A stretch of 64,000 nt of DNA from Flavobacterium sp. YJ01 (GCF_029320955.1 NZ_CP119757.1:3038001-3102000); one strand, 5' to 3'. Shown: positions 32,326 to 41,608, counted from the stretch's first letter. The notes: generated by a model from the letters alone, not told the origin. A program made the numbers and translations.

Positions 32326-34107
32326 ATGAAAAACATATTAATATATATCGTTTTATTATTTTCTGGTTTTGCATTTGGGCAAAACGAGCAGTTGGCGCAA
32401 TATTATTATGACAAAGGAGATTTTGAAAAGGCAAAAATCAGTTATGAAGAACTTTTAAAAAATGCGCCTTCCAATACGCAGTATTTTTTAAGAACGATTG
32501 ATTGTTATCAGCAGTTACAGCAGTTTGCCAATGCAGAAAAAGCAATTCAAGATCGTTACAATCGCTACAAACAAGGTGTCTTTTTAGTAGAATTAGGATA
32601 TAATTTTCAGTTACAGAAGAACGATTCGAAAGCCAAAAATTACTACGAACAGGCAATCGAAAAAATAAAAATAAGTCCAAACGATGTTTACGGAATTGCC
32701 AATTCTTTTGAGAAAAAAGTATTGTTGGAATATGCTTTAAAAGCCTATCAAACAGCAATGCAGATTCAGCCGACTTTTAATTTCAATTTTCAAATCGGGA
32801 TGTTGTACGGACAATTGGGTAAGACCGATTTAATGATTGATTTACTGCTGACAGAATCTTTTACAAATCCGCAGAACACCAGTTTGATTCAGACGCAATT
32901 ATCTCGCTTTATGAATGGCGAAACCGATAATACGGCTTTTAAAGATGCGATGCGAAAAGCATTAATTTTAAAAACACAAAAAGATCAAGACGTTTTCTGG
33001 AATCATTATTTAAGCTGGTTTTATGTACAGCAAAAAGAATTTGGAAAAGCATTCATTCAAGAAAAAGCCATTTACAAACGTGAACCAGAATCGTTGTTAA
33101 GTATTGTCAATCTGAGTCAGTTTGCGATGAATGAAGAGGATGATGAAACGGCTACAGAAATTCTGAATTTCATTCTTCAAAACACAAAAGATTTAGATTT
33201 ATTGATTCAATCGAATGCGAATTTAATACAGATTAAAATCAAAAAAGCAGAAGAAAAAGAATATCCTGCGATTGATCAAGAATTAAAGCAATTGCTGACA
33301 ACTTACGAAATCAATCCTTTTACTTTATCTTTGCAACTTATTCAAGCTCATTTTCTGGCTTTTAATTTGAAAAAAACAGAAGAAGGAAAGGAAGTTGTCA
33401 AAAAGGCTTTGCAATTAAATTTAAACGAATACCAAAAAGCCGATGCTAAAATGGAATTGGCAGATATTTTGCTTTTGGAAGAAAAATACAATCAAGCGTT
33501 GATTTATTATTCTCAGATTCAATTGGATTTAAAGAATGATGTCATGGCGCACGAAGCCAGTTTGAAAGCCGCAAAAACAAGTTATTACAAAGGCGATTTT
33601 GAATGGGCAAATAAACAGTTTAAAGAATTAAAAGCGGCCAATACGCAGTTAATTGCAAATGATGCTTTAGAATATTTTCTTTTAATTAATGATAACACTG
33701 CTGCAGATTCAACTCAAATGGCGCTGAAGCAATTCGCAAAAGGGGATTTTTTAATTTATCAGAATAAAAAACAAGAAGCAATTGCACAGTTTCAGAATAT
33801 TTTAAAAACCTTTAAAGGTCAAGAAATAGAAGCAGTAACGTTATTGCGTTTGGGAAAAGTGTACGAAAGTCAGAAAGATTTTGCTTCGGCTTTAAGCCAA
33901 TATCAGCAAATCATTGACAATCACAGTGACGGAATTTATGTTGATGAAGCGCTGTTTTTCTCAGCCGAAATTTACAACGACGAATTAAAAGATACAGAAA
34001 AGGCAAAATCTTTATATGAAAAGGTAATTTTTAACCATCAAGACAGTATTTACTTTGTCGATGCTAGAAAAAAATACCGAGAATTAAGAGGAGATAAGAA
34101 CTTATAA
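32326..34107 (+). CDS. Exported TPR protein, 593 aa
   Basis: Signal peptide about 1-18 (GFAFGQ). The whole remainder is tetratricopeptide-repeat helices: EQLAQYYYDKGDFEKAKISYEELLKNAP near the start, QFQNILKTFKGQEIEAVTLLRLGKVYESQKDFASALSQYQQIIDNHSDGIY near the end. TPR arrays like this serve as scaffolds in the periplasm or outer membrane of Bacteroidota. It lies between lgt and a DUF4286 gene on the same strand. Exact partners are not indicated. Confidence 0.88.
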   Translation: MKNILIYIVLLFSGFAFGQNEQLAQYYYDKGDFEKAKISYEELLKNAPSNTQYFLRTIDCYQQLQQFANAEKAIQDRYNRYKQGVFLVELGYNFQLQKNDSKAKNYYEQAIEKIKISPNDVYGIANSFEKKVLLEYALKAYQTAMQIQPTFNFNFQIGMLYGQLGKTDLMIDLLLTESFTNPQNTSLIQTQLSRFMNGETDNTAFKDAMRKALILKTQKDQDVFWNHYLSWFYVQQKEFGKAFIQEKAIYKREPESLLSIVNLSQFAMNEEDDETATEILNFILQNTKDLDLLIQSNANLIQIKIKKAEEKEYPAIDQELKQLLTTYEINPFTLSLQLIQAHFLAFNLKKTEEGKEVVKKALQLNLNEYQKADAKMELADILLLEEKYNQALIYYSQIQLDLKNDVMAHEASLKAAKTSYYKGDFEWANKQFKELKAANTQLIANDALEYFLLINDNTAADSTQMALKQFAKGDFLIYQNKKQEAIAQFQNILKTFKGQEIEAVTLLRLGKVYESQKDFASALSQYQQIIDNHSDGIYVDEALFFSAEIYNDELKDTEKAKSLYEKVIFNHQDSIYFVDARKKYRELRGDKNL

Positions 34108-34108
34108 T

Positions 34109-34177
34109 TCAGATTTCAGACTTTAAATTTTAGATTTCAACAAGAGTCTAAAATCTAAAATCTACAATCTAAAATCA
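34109..34177. repeat. 7-bp tandem CTAAAAT repeat with inverted half
   Basis: The gap before the DUF4286 gene has four tandem copies of a 7-base unit (CTAAAAT, CTAAAAT, CTACAAT, CTAAAAT at about 34148-34175). A reverse-complement half, ATTTTAGATTT (about 34128-34138), precedes them, so the transcript could fold back. Confidence 0.7.
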
Positions 34178-34184
34178 AAAAAAA

Positions 34185-34496
34185 ATGATTATTTACAACG
34201 TTACCACAAACATACACGAAAGCGTTCACGACCAATGGTTAAAGTGGATGCAGGAAAAACACATACCAGAAATTCTGGCTACTAATAAATTTTCTTCAGC
34301 ACGAATTGTAAAAGTTCTAGTTGAAGAAGAAATGGGCGGAATTACGTATTCAACACAATATGTGACAGACAGCAAAGAAACGCTGGAGAAGTTTTATATC
34401 GAAGATGAACCGGAATTTCACAGAGAAGCATTAGGTTTATTTGCTGATAAAATGCTTTCGTTTAGAACAGAATTAGAAGTTATTTCTGAGCATTAA
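34185..34496 (+). CDS. DUF4286 family protein
   Basis: 103 aa, a small alpha/beta ferredoxin-like fold by appearance (MIIYNVTTNIHESVHDQWLKWMQEKHIPEILATNKFSSARIVKVL). The family is common in Bacteroidota and uncharacterised; it resembles dimeric alpha-beta barrel (antibiotic-monooxygenase-like) proteins. Cytoplasmic. It comes after the TPR gene by 77 bases of repeat sequence. Confidence 0.85.
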   Translation: MIIYNVTTNIHESVHDQWLKWMQEKHIPEILATNKFSSARIVKVLVEEEMGGITYSTQYVTDSKETLEKFYIEDEPEFHREALGLFADKMLSFRTELEVISEH

Positions 34497-34533
34497 TAAT
34501 TTTTGGTTTTCAGTTTTCTTTAAAAGAAATATT

Positions 34534-34719
34534 ATGGAGATTCGATTTCAAACAAAAGAGGAAAGTAATAAACAACAGCAAGAAGATTTTTTAAACTTAA
34601 CTAAAGTTGAAAGATTTTATAGTTTTTTACGTTTAAGCGAACGCATAAGTGCATTTCCTGTAAAAAATAAAATTGACAAAAATAAAGACAATTTTCTTAT
34701 TGTTATTAAATCAAAGTAA
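34534..34719 (+). CDS. Small partner protein of the nucleotidyltransferase module
   Basis: 61 aa (MEIRFQTKEESNKQQQEDFL, then LTKVERFYSFLRLSERISAFP and NFLIVIKSK). Charged, helical, no signal. Its stop is one base before the ATG of the nucleotidyltransferase, so the two are certainly translated together. I do not recognise a named family. The arrangement (small charged protein plus nucleotidyltransferase) resembles two-gene toxin-antitoxin or small-regulator modules, which is inference only. Confidence 0.75.
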   Translation: MEIRFQTKEESNKQQQEDFLNLTKVERFYSFLRLSERISAFPVKNKIDKNKDNFLIVIKSK

Positions 34720-34720
34720 T

Positions 34721-35197
34721 ATGTCAAAACTTTGGGATCAAAATATTGATGAATTTATTGCATTGTCAGCAAAGCATAATGTAAGAATGCTTATGGTTGG
34801 CGGTGGAGCTGTTAATTTTCATGGTTATCAAAGACATTCGGCTGATGTTGATTTTTGGATCGAAACAACGGAAGAAAATTTTAAAAAATTAGTATTGGTC
34901 TTTAATGAAATGGGGTATGAAATTGATGATTTTCCTAACAATGTAAAGCAGCAACAGCAAAATATATCAATAAAGTTTTCTCATGCTGATTTAGATTTAG
35001 AGCTTATAACAAAGTTTTCTGTGAATAAAAGTTTTGAAGAAGCTTATAATGATAGTGAAGAAGTTACTGTAAACGGAAAAACATTTTTGAAATGGAATGT
35101 TTTATCGCTTGAAGATTTGATCACAAGCAAAATTAAGGCAAATCGAGCAAAAGATTTATTCGATGTTCAGCAACTACGTGAAATAAATAAAAAATAA
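34721..35197 (+). CDS. Nucleotidyltransferase-fold protein (AbiEii/DUF6036-like)
   Basis: 158 aa from the ATG at 34721, which abuts the upstream small gene; an in-frame start 48 bases earlier overlaps that gene and is unlikely. The nucleotidyltransferase motif reads MVGGGAVNFHGYQRHSADVDFW (G27-G29, D42, D44), a third acid is in DLDLEL (about 92), and the family tail SLEDLITSKIKANRAKDLFDVQQL is present. Such proteins transfer nucleotides to proteins or tRNAs; AbiEii is the toxin of a type IV-like phage-defence pair. Function here is unproven. Confidence 0.82.
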   Translation: MSKLWDQNIDEFIALSAKHNVRMLMVGGGAVNFHGYQRHSADVDFWIETTEENFKKLVLVFNEMGYEIDDFPNNVKQQQQNISIKFSHADLDLELITKFSVNKSFEEAYNDSEEVTVNGKTFLKWNVLSLEDLITSKIKANRAKDLFDVQQLREINKK

Positions 35198-35242
35198 AAC
35201 TTTGTGTCTTCGAGTCTTAGCTGCAAAATAAATCCAATAAGC

Positions 35243-35274
35243 TTTGAGTCTTTAATGCAAAAAGAATACTTTTG
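35243..35274 (+). promoter_or_regulatory. Promoter of rsmA
   Basis: TTTG (35243-35246), 20 bases, then TACTTTTG (35267-35274): a full TTG-N17-23-TAnnTTTG match, 26 bases before the ATG. Confidence 0.7.
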
Positions 35275-35300
35275 CGCCCTCGTGGCAAACAAGAAATGAA

Positions 35301-36086
35301 ATGGAAAAAGTAAAAGCAAAAAAACATTTAGGACAGCACTTTCTTAAAGACGAAAGCATTGCAAAAGCTATTGCAGATACTTTAAGTCTAAAAGGGTACG
35401 ATGAGGTTTTAGAAATAGGACCAGGAATGGGTGTGCTTACTAAATATTTACTTGACAAACCCATTATTACTCGAGTAATCGAGATTGATACCGAGTCTGT
35501 TGCGTATCTGGATGCTAATTATCCAAAATTAAAAGACAAAATTATTTCAGAAGACTTCCTGAAATACAATATAAATCAAGTTTACGAAAATAAGCAGTTC
35601 GCAATTATTGGTAACTTTCCTTATAATATCTCTTCTCAAATTGTTTTTAGAACATTAGAATTTAGAGATCAGATTCCGGAATTTTCTGGAATGTTTCAGA
35701 AGGAAGTTGCAGAACGAATCTGCGAGAAAAAAGGATCAAAAACATACGGAATTTTGTCTGTCCTAGCACAGGCTTTCTATGATACTGAGTATTTGTTTAC
35801 TGTAGACGAAAATGTTTTTATTCCTCCGCCCAAGGTGAAATCGGGTGTGATGAAAATGACCCGAAAGGAAGATTATAGTCTTCCTTGTGGTGAAAAGTTA
35901 TTTTTTACGGTTGTAAAAACGGCTTTTCAGCAGAGACGAAAAACATTACGTAACAGTTTGAAAACATTAAATTTATCAGACAATTTGCGAGAAGACACTA
36001 TCTTTGATAAACGTCCCGAGCAGTTAAGTGTCGATGAATTTATTGAACTAACTCAAAAAATAGAAGCCGATGGAGTTCAAAGTTAG
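35301..36086 (+). CDS. rsmA: 16S rRNA dimethyladenosine transferase
   Basis: 261 aa (also called KsgA). Dimethylates A1518 and A1519 near the 3' end of 16S rRNA. SAM-binding motif [14 protein letters not shown], catalytic motif [13 protein letters not shown] (the N-x-P-Y/F signature) and the C-terminal [13 protein letters not shown] segment. Its end overlaps the start of mgtE by 17 bases in another frame, so the two are translationally coupled. Confidence 0.97.
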   Translation: MEKVKAKKHLGQHFLKDESIAKAIADTLSLKGYDEVLEIGPGMGVLTKYLLDKPIITRVIEIDTESVAYLDANYPKLKDKIISEDFLKYNINQVYENKQFAIIGNFPYNISSQIVFRTLEFRDQIPEFSGMFQKEVAERICEKKGSKTYGILSVLAQAFYDTEYLFTVDENVFIPPPKVKSGVMKMTRKEDYSLPCGEKLFFTVVKTAFQQRRKTLRNSLKTLNLSDNLREDTIFDKRPEQLSVDEFIELTQKIEADGVQS

Positions 36087-37419
36087 TAAAGAATTTATAC
36101 ATCAGTTAGAAGAACTTATCAATAAGAAAAACGACAACGAACTTGAAGTTTTACTTAATGATCTGCACCATGCCGATATTGCCGAAATCTTAGATGAATT
36201 AGATTTTGACGAGGCAACTTATATCTTTAAGGTTTTAGATAGTGATAAAACAGCCGAAATTCTTCTAGAATTAGAAGAAGATTTGCGTGAGAACATCTTA
36301 AGCCGACTTTCGCCAAAAGAAATTGCAGAAGAGCTTGATGAGCTTGAAACTAATGATGCTGCCGACATTATTGCCGAACTTTCGCAAGAAATAAAAGCAG
36401 AAGTAATCTCAGAAATATTAGACGTTGAACACGCTAAAGATATTGTTGATCTTTTGCGTTACGACGAAAATACGGCTGGTGGTTTGATGGGAAAAGAGCT
36501 TGTAAAAGTGAATGAAAACTGGAACGTTTTAACCTGCGTGAAAGAAATGCGCATTCAGGCCGAAAACGTTTCTAGAGTACATTCTATTTATGTTGTTGAT
36601 GATGAAAACCGACTAAAAGGAAGACTTTCTCTGAAAGATTTATTGACTTCTTCAACCAAAACTCAAATTGGCGAAGTTTATATCCGAAAATTAAATTTTG
36701 TAAATGTTGATACGGAAGACGTTGAAGTTGCCCGTATTATGCAGAAATACGACTTAGAGGCAATTCCGGTTGTGGACGAATTAGGTCGTTTGGTAGGAAG
36801 AATTACCATTGACGATATCGTAGACGTAATCAAAGAAGAAGCTGATAAGGATTACCAATTAGCTGCCGGTATTACGCAAGACGTTGAATCAAACGATAGC
36901 GTTTACGAACTTACAAAAGCACGCTTGCCTTGGCTTTTAATTGGAATGGTAATCGAAATTGTGGCATCTTTTGTTTTAAAAGGTAACGAAGCGACTTTTC
37001 AAAAATATTCTACTTTAATCATTTTTGTGCCTTTACTTTCTGCTACAGCAGGAAATATTGGTGTGCAGGCTTCTGCAATTGTGGTTCAAGGTCTAGCAAA
37101 CGGAACGCTAAAAGATTTTAGCCGTGGATATTTTACAAAAGAAATTACCGTTTCTATGATTTCGGGAAGTATCATTTCATTGCTTTTATTGTGCTATCAT
37201 TCGATTATGTACCAACAATATTTAGTAGGATTTGCTATTTCAATTTCGATGATTGTCGTGATTCTTTTTGCTGCAACTTTAGGAACTTTGGTCCCGCTTT
37301 TCCTTAACAAAAATAAAATTGATCCCGCAATTGCAACAGGTCCGTTTATTACAACGACCAATGACGTATTCGGAATCATGTTATACTTCGGAGTAGCAAA
37401 TTTGATTCTCGGATTCTAG
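36070..37419 (+). CDS. mgtE: Magnesium transporter MgtE
   Basis: 449 aa. N-terminal superhelical domain (about 1-130), tandem CBS domains (about 130-255, with [23 protein letters not shown] and [24 protein letters not shown]) that sense Mg2+, and a five-helix membrane domain (about 280-449) with the [22 protein letters not shown] pore segment. Gated Mg2+ channel of the inner membrane. Its start lies inside the end of rsmA, an arrangement that I recall as common in Bacteroidota. Confidence 0.95.
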   Translation: MEFKVSKEFIHQLEELINKKNDNELEVLLNDLHHADIAEILDELDFDEATYIFKVLDSDKTAEILLELEEDLRENILSRLSPKEIAEELDELETNDAADIIAELSQEIKAEVISEILDVEHAKDIVDLLRYDENTAGGLMGKELVKVNENWNVLTCVKEMRIQAENVSRVHSIYVVDDENRLKGRLSLKDLLTSSTKTQIGEVYIRKLNFVNVDTEDVEVARIMQKYDLEAIPVVDELGRLVGRITIDDIVDVIKEEADKDYQLAAGITQDVESNDSVYELTKARLPWLLIGMVIEIVASFVLKGNEATFQKYSTLIIFVPLLSATAGNIGVQASAIVVQGLANGTLKDFSRGYFTKEITVSMISGSIISLLLLCYHSIMYQQYLVGFAISISMIVVILFAATLGTLVPLFLNKNKIDPAIATGPFITTTNDVFGIMLYFGVANLILGF

Positions 37420-37500
37420 ATTTTTGCCACAAATTAGCCGTTTGCAGTGATTTAAAATCTCTAAAATCTGCGTAATTTGCAGGCGGAAAATGCTGTTTGC
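37420..37500. repeat. TTTTTGCCAC / CTGCG intergenic repeat
   Basis: TTTTTGCCACAAATTAGCC, then AATCTCTAAAATCTGCGTAATTTGC units between mgtE and proC, the same wording as 2195-2351 and 19357-19462. Confidence 0.6.
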
Positions 37501-37530
37501 CAACCAGAAATAAATTAAAGCTAAACCAAA

Positions 37531-38307
37531 ATGAAAGTACACATTATTGGAGGAGGAAACCTTGGGGTTTCTATTGCCTTGGGAATTGCCAAATTCTCGA
37601 AAAACAACCAAGTTACTGTCACAAGAAGAAATACAGGAAGTATTCAATATTTAACGGAATACGGAATCACTGTTTCTAACGATAATAAACATAACATTCA
37701 AGAAGCGGATGTTGTAATTTTAACCATAAAACCATATCAGGTCGATACTGTTTTGGCTGAAATTCTGCCAGTTATTCAAAACAAAACAATTGCTTCTGCA
37801 GTAAGCGGATTGTCTTTGGAGGTGCTTCAAACCAAAACAAATTTTGAATATCCAGTTGTTCGCATTATGCCAAATATTGCGGCGCAGTTTGGAGAATCGG
37901 CAACTTGTATTTCTTTCCCTGAAAAATACAAAGAAAATGCTTCTCCAATTGTTGATTTATTCCAAGATTTAGGAACAGCTCCAGTAATCGATGAAAAATT
38001 AATGGATGCAGCAACCGTTTTAGGCGCTTGCGGAACTGCGTATGCGTTGCGTTATATTCGCGCGTCTATGCAAGCGGGAATTGAAATTGGTTTTGATTCT
38101 AATACTGCACTTGCAATTGCGGCTCAAACTGTTAAAGGAGCGGCTAAAATGCTTTTAGAAGAGCGTGTGCATCCAGAACAATTAATCGACCGTGTAACAA
38201 CGCCACAAGGTTGTACAATTGTCGGTTTAAATGAAATGGAGCACAATGGTTTCAGTTCGTCTTTAATTAAAGGAATTAAGACTTCTTTGAAGCAAATCAA
38301 AGGTTAA
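37531..38307 (+). CDS. proC: Pyrroline-5-carboxylate reductase
   Basis: 258 aa. Last step of proline synthesis: NAD(P)H-dependent reduction of P5C to proline. Rossmann motif IIGGGNLGVSIALGIAKF, VVRIMPNIAAQFGESAT (the conserved R-x-M-P-N segment), and the C-terminal dimer domain with TPQGCTIVGLNEMEHNGF, matching TPGGxTxxGL/xxLE. Terminator directly downstream. Confidence 0.93.
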   Translation: MKVHIIGGGNLGVSIALGIAKFSKNNQVTVTRRNTGSIQYLTEYGITVSNDNKHNIQEADVVILTIKPYQVDTVLAEILPVIQNKTIASAVSGLSLEVLQTKTNFEYPVVRIMPNIAAQFGESATCISFPEKYKENASPIVDLFQDLGTAPVIDEKLMDAATVLGACGTAYALRYIRASMQAGIEIGFDSNTALAIAAQTVKGAAKMLLEERVHPEQLIDRVTTPQGCTIVGLNEMEHNGFSSSLIKGIKTSLKQIKG

Positions 38308-38330
38308 TTGATTAAAATTTCAATATAGAA

Positions 38331-38369
38331 AATCCAAATTCCAATTTTGTTGGGGTTTGGATTTTTTTT
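38331..38369 (+). terminator. Terminator after proC
   Basis: AATCCAAATTCCAA paired with TTGGGGTTTGGATT (14-bp imperfect stem, 5-base loop), then eight T. Confidence 0.85.
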
Positions 38370-38388
38370 ATAAAGTTAGCGTACATTT

Positions 38389-38490
38389 TTGTCATTCCGA
38401 GGAAGGAGGAATCACACTAGTAACTCGACAAAGGTTGACGATTTTGATTTCGGAATTACGAGTGCGATTCCTCGTTCCTCGGAATGACAA
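38389..38490. repeat. MITE-like element with ~38-bp inverted ends
   Basis: The arms start TTGTCATTCCGAGGAAGGAG (38389) and end with the complement of TTGTCATTCCGAGGAACGAG (38490). They pair over about 38 bases with a few mismatches, around a central spacer of about 23 bases. No coding capacity. The TTGTCATTCCGAGGAA end is a wording I know from many Bacteroidota intergenic regions. Confidence 0.8.
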
Positions 38491-38535
38491 TATTGTAGAT
38501 AATCAGGGATTTTTAAGGATTTTGAGATTTAACAA

Positions 38536-38562
38536 TTGTCAGTCTGAGCGAAGTCGAAGACC
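38536..38562 (+). repeat. GTCTGAGCGAAGTCGAAG repeat
   Basis: TTGTCAGTCTGAGCGAAGTC then GAAGACC; about 24 of 27 bases match the complement of 25458-25484. Part of a 302-base gene-free gap that otherwise holds a terminator and a MITE-like element. Confidence 0.75.
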
Positions 38563-38608
38563 TTTTTAGCTTACAAGTTCTTAGACTAGGCTTAGGAGGA
38601 TAAATATT

Positions 38609-39082
38609 TTACTTTTTAATTAACTGAATATACTTTAACCCACATTCTGAAATCTTAGTATAAGAATTCATCGAATTTCCATAATTCTGAATCGTCAAAG
38701 TATCTTTTGCATATAAAGCGTCAATTCCTACTGGGACCGAATCACTTTCGTCGCTGATATCACCTTCATATTCATCCCATTGAATTCCTTCTAAAGTAAT
38801 ATATTGTTCGCCAGAATTGTTTTTAGAATATGTCGCTTTTCCTTTTAAAGTGCGAAGATTTGACTTAAAAATATATTGATAATCATCTTTAATTTTTGAA
38901 ATAATTACAGACAGATCGCAGCCTTCAGCTTTATAAGTTCCTTCAATTTCATCTTTTGAATGTTTTTCAGAAGTAATAATTTCATTTTTTGAACTTTCAG
39001 CGATAGGAATTGTTTTTGTTTTTTGATTGCAAGCCGTCAAAATCAGATAAAAGAAAGATAGAAAGATTAGTGTTTTTTTCAT
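38609..39082 (-). CDS. Lipoprotein of unknown function
   Basis: 157 aa. Signal MKKTLIFLSFFYLILTACNQKTK with lipidated Cys18. Then a Lys/Glu/Ser-rich linker and a small beta-barrel-like domain (EIEGTYKAEGCDLSVIISKIKDDYQYIFKSN and GEQYITLEGIQWDEYEGDI). Two further Cys (in EGCDL and SECGL) could form a disulfide. Its ATG overlaps the stop of nhaA by four bases, so it is co-translated. Function unknown. Confidence 0.78.
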   Translation of the reverse strand: MKKTLIFLSFFYLILTACNQKTKTIPIAESSKNEIITSEKHSKDEIEGTYKAEGCDLSVIISKIKDDYQYIFKSNLRTLKGKATYSKNNSGEQYITLEGIQWDEYEGDISDESDSVPVGIDALYAKDTLTIQNYGNSMNSYTKISECGLKYIQLIKK

Positions 39083-40236
39083 ATTTCAAATAAGTCATTA
39101 TGCTTTTTGTTCAAAACATATTTTAGAAACACAAAACCTAAAAGTCCGGCCAAGAAAGATGCAATAAGAATAGCAATCTTCGAAAAAACAATGATTTCTG
39201 GATTTTTGAAAGCCAAAACGGTTATGAAAATCGACATTGTAAAACCGATTCCACCCAACATTCCTGCGCCTAAAATATGAGCCCATTTTAAATTTTTTGG
39301 TAAAATGCATAAGCCAGAAGTTACACCGACAGAAGAGAAAAGTAGTATTCCAAGCGGTTTTCCAACGACAAGTCCGAGGATAATTCCGTATGTATTTGAA
39401 TGATTTAAGCCTTCGTGCCAGTTAGATTCGATTGTAAGAGCTGTGTTTGCAACTGCAAACAAGGGCAATATAAAAAATGCAACAGGTTGATGTAAAAAAT
39501 GCTGTAATTTGTATGAGGAAGTTTTTTCACCTCCATCTCCAAACGGAATAACAAAAGCCAGAATTACACCGGTTATTGTGGCGTGAACGCCAGAATTAAG
39601 CATGAAATACCACATAATCGTGCCGCCAACGAGATACGGAATGAGATTGTGAATTTTCATTCGATTTAAAACAAATAGAATAATCCAGATTCCAAGCGCA
39701 ATTCCTAGATTTAAAAACGAAATAGAAGTTGTATAAAAAACGGCAATTACAATGATGGCGCCTAAATCGTCAATAACGGCCAAAGCGGTTAAAAATACTT
39801 TTAGTGAGGCGGGAACTCGATTTCCTAAAAGCGATAAAATACCAATTGCAAAAGCAATATCGGTGGCCATAGGAATTCCAGCACCGTTTTGGGTTGTGGT
39901 TCCGTAGTTTAAAACCAGAAAGATTGCGGCAGGAACCAGCATTCCGCCAAAAGCTGCCATTATAGGCAATGATGCATTTTTGAAGTTAGATAATTCTCCA
40001 TGATAAATTTCGCGTTCCAATTCTAATCCAATCAAAAGGAAAAAAATCGTCATTAATCCATCGTTAATCCAATCTGTTATAGTATGTCCTGCAATTTCTT
40101 TTTCCCAAAATGCCACATATGGAACCTGAAAGGAAGAATTGGCAAGGAAAAGTGATAGAAGCGTTACAGCAAGCAAGATAATTCCTCCTGATTTTTCGTT
40201 TTCAAAAAAGGCTTTAAAAGTCTTGGTTAATTTCAT
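39079..40236 (-). CDS. nhaA: Na+/H+ antiporter NhaA
   Basis: 385 aa, about 11-12 membrane helices. Exchanges protons for sodium across the inner membrane for pH and Na+ homeostasis. The essential paired aspartates are in ALAVIDDLGAIIVIAVFY. PMATDIAFAIGILSLLG gives the discontinuous helix IV. FFLLIGLELEREIYHGEL is the helix II/III signature. The downstream lipoprotein overlaps its stop by four bases. Minus-strand -7 match TAACTTTG at 40291-40298. Confidence 0.96.
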   Translation of the reverse strand: MKLTKTFKAFFENEKSGGIILLAVTLLSLFLANSSFQVPYVAFWEKEIAGHTITDWINDGLMTIFFLLIGLELEREIYHGELSNFKNASLPIMAAFGGMLVPAAIFLVLNYGTTTQNGAGIPMATDIAFAIGILSLLGNRVPASLKVFLTALAVIDDLGAIIVIAVFYTTSISFLNLGIALGIWIILFVLNRMKIHNLIPYLVGGTIMWYFMLNSGVHATITGVILAFVIPFGDGGEKTSSYKLQHFLHQPVAFFILPLFAVANTALTIESNWHEGLNHSNTYGIILGLVVGKPLGILLFSSVGVTSGLCILPKNLKWAHILGAGMLGGIGFTMSIFITVLAFKNPEIIVFSKIAILIASFLAGLLGFVFLKYVLNKKHNDLFEI

Positions 40237-40290
40237 TGCGGAAGATTTTCTGAAGATTTAGAGAATGGATGTGATAAATCCGAATACTTT

Positions 40291-40298
40291 CAAAGTTA
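40291..40298 (-). promoter_or_regulatory. -7 promoter element for nhaA operon
   Basis: Minus strand TAACTTTG matches TAnnTTTG, 54 bases before the ATG at 40236. Confidence 0.45.
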
Positions 40299-40325
40299 GA
40301 AAAAATCTGCCCAATAAAAAAAGAT

Positions 40326-40452
40326 TTGCCACAAAGGCAGAAGACACGAAATTTTGTTTTGGTTGTTCAACTTAATTATTAAATAAGCAATCCGCTTAAA
40401 TTTGAGACTGCTGCATCAAAAAAGTTTGCGACTTTGCGTCTTTGCGAGATTA
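40326..40452. repeat. CTTTGCG-type intergenic repeat
   Basis: TTTGCCACAAAGGCAGAAGAC at 40325 and TTTGCGACTTTGCGTCTTTG CG at 40425-40446 (8-base spacing of TTTGCG). The last unit supplies the TTTG of the promoter at 40441-40469. Confidence 0.55.
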
Positions 40453-40469
40453 AATTAAACGTATTTTTG
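40441..40469 (+). promoter_or_regulatory. Promoter of the 2-hydroxyacid dehydrogenase gene
   Basis: TTTG (40441-40444), 17 bases, TATTTTTG (40462-40469): a TTG-N17-23-TAnnTTTG match. The ATG at 40494 is 25 bases downstream. Confidence 0.65.
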
Positions 40470-40493
40470 TTTTTGTAAAAAATCAAAAAAATA

Positions 40494-41441
40494 ATGAGCA
40501 TAAAAATTCTTCATATCGACAGCAATAATCCAATTTTATGGAATCAATTGGAAGAAGCTGGTTTCGAAAATCACGCTGATTTTAAATCTTCTAAAGAAGA
40601 AATTGAGGCTAAAATTAAAGGTTATAACGGAATCGTAATTCGCAGCCGTTTCAAGATTGATAAGACATTTTTAGATAAAGCAACAAAGTTGCAATTTATT
40701 GCAAGAGTTGGCGCAGGTTTGGAAAGTATTGATTGTGAGTATGCTACTTCGAAAGGAATTCATCTAATTGCTGCTCCAGAAGGTAATCGCAACGCTGTTG
40801 CAGAACATTCGCTTGGCGTAATTCTGTCTTTGTTTAATAATTTAAATCAAGCCGATGCTGAAGTAAAATCAGGTCAATGGAATCGAGAAAGCAATCGTGG
40901 CCATGAATTAGATTTAAAAACAGTAGGAATTATTGGTTATGGAAATATGGGAAAAGCTTTTGCTAAAAAACTGAAAGGTTTTGATACAGAAGTTCTTTGC
41001 TATGATATTTTGGATAATGTTGGAGACGAAAATGCCAAACAAGTTTCGTTAGAAGAATTACAAGAAAAAACAGATGTTTTAAGTCTTCACCTTCCTTGGA
41101 CACCAGAAACAGATAAAATGGTCAATAAAAGCTTTATAAGTGCATTTAAAAAGCCATTCTGGATCATTAATACTTCTCGCGGTAAAAATATAGTTACGGC
41201 AGATTTAGTTGAAGCGATGAAAGCAAAAAAAGTTTTAGGTGCAGGTTTGGATGTTTTGGAGTACGAAGAACTTTCTTTTGAAACGCTTTTTCAGGATAAA
41301 AATACGCCAGAGGCATTTCAATATCTTTTAGAATCTAAAAATGTTTTGTTAACGCCACATATTGCTGGATGGACTTTCGAAAGCCATGAAAGATTGGCGC
41401 AAGTGATTGTAGATAAAATAAAAGCGGTTTACAACGTTTAG
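40494..41441 (+). CDS. D-2-hydroxyacid dehydrogenase (SerA-like)
   Basis: 315 aa. NAD-dependent dehydrogenase of the phosphoglycerate-dehydrogenase family. NAD motif VGIIGYGNMGKAFAKKLKGFDTEVLCYD (about 145-172). Catalytic Arg in INTSRGKNIV, Glu in LDVLEYEELSF, and His in LTPHIAGWTFES. No ACT domain at the C-terminus, so shorter than E. coli SerA. The substrate could be 3-phosphoglycerate or another hydroxyacid; serA is not assigned because no serine-pathway neighbour is present. Confidence 0.88.
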   Translation: MSIKILHIDSNNPILWNQLEEAGFENHADFKSSKEEIEAKIKGYNGIVIRSRFKIDKTFLDKATKLQFIARVGAGLESIDCEYATSKGIHLIAAPEGNRNAVAEHSLGVILSLFNNLNQADAEVKSGQWNRESNRGHELDLKTVGIIGYGNMGKAFAKKLKGFDTEVLCYDILDNVGDENAKQVSLEELQEKTDVLSLHLPWTPETDKMVNKSFISAFKKPFWIINTSRGKNIVTADLVEAMKAKKVLGAGLDVLEYEELSFETLFQDKNTPEAFQYLLESKNVLLTPHIAGWTFESHERLAQVIVDKIKAVYNV

Positions 41442-41608
41442 ATTCTGGAAAAGTTTAAAAAAGAATTCTTTTCGTTTTAATTATATAGAGAGTTAGTTTT
41501 GTATGGTAATTTTTAATAATATTGTTTTGCTTTTTTTAACAAAATATTTTGATTGTTGAAATAAGCTCCCCCAAACGAAGAAATATAACCTATAAAATTA
41601 AAAATCGT

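Noticed and set aside
36070..36086. Frameshift between rsmA and mgtE
   Set aside because: Both proteins are full length with complete motifs; the 17-base overlap is a translational coupling, not a defect.
37381..37647. 88-codon minus frame across the mgtE-proC gap
   Set aside because: It covers repeats and the start of proC, with no coding signature.
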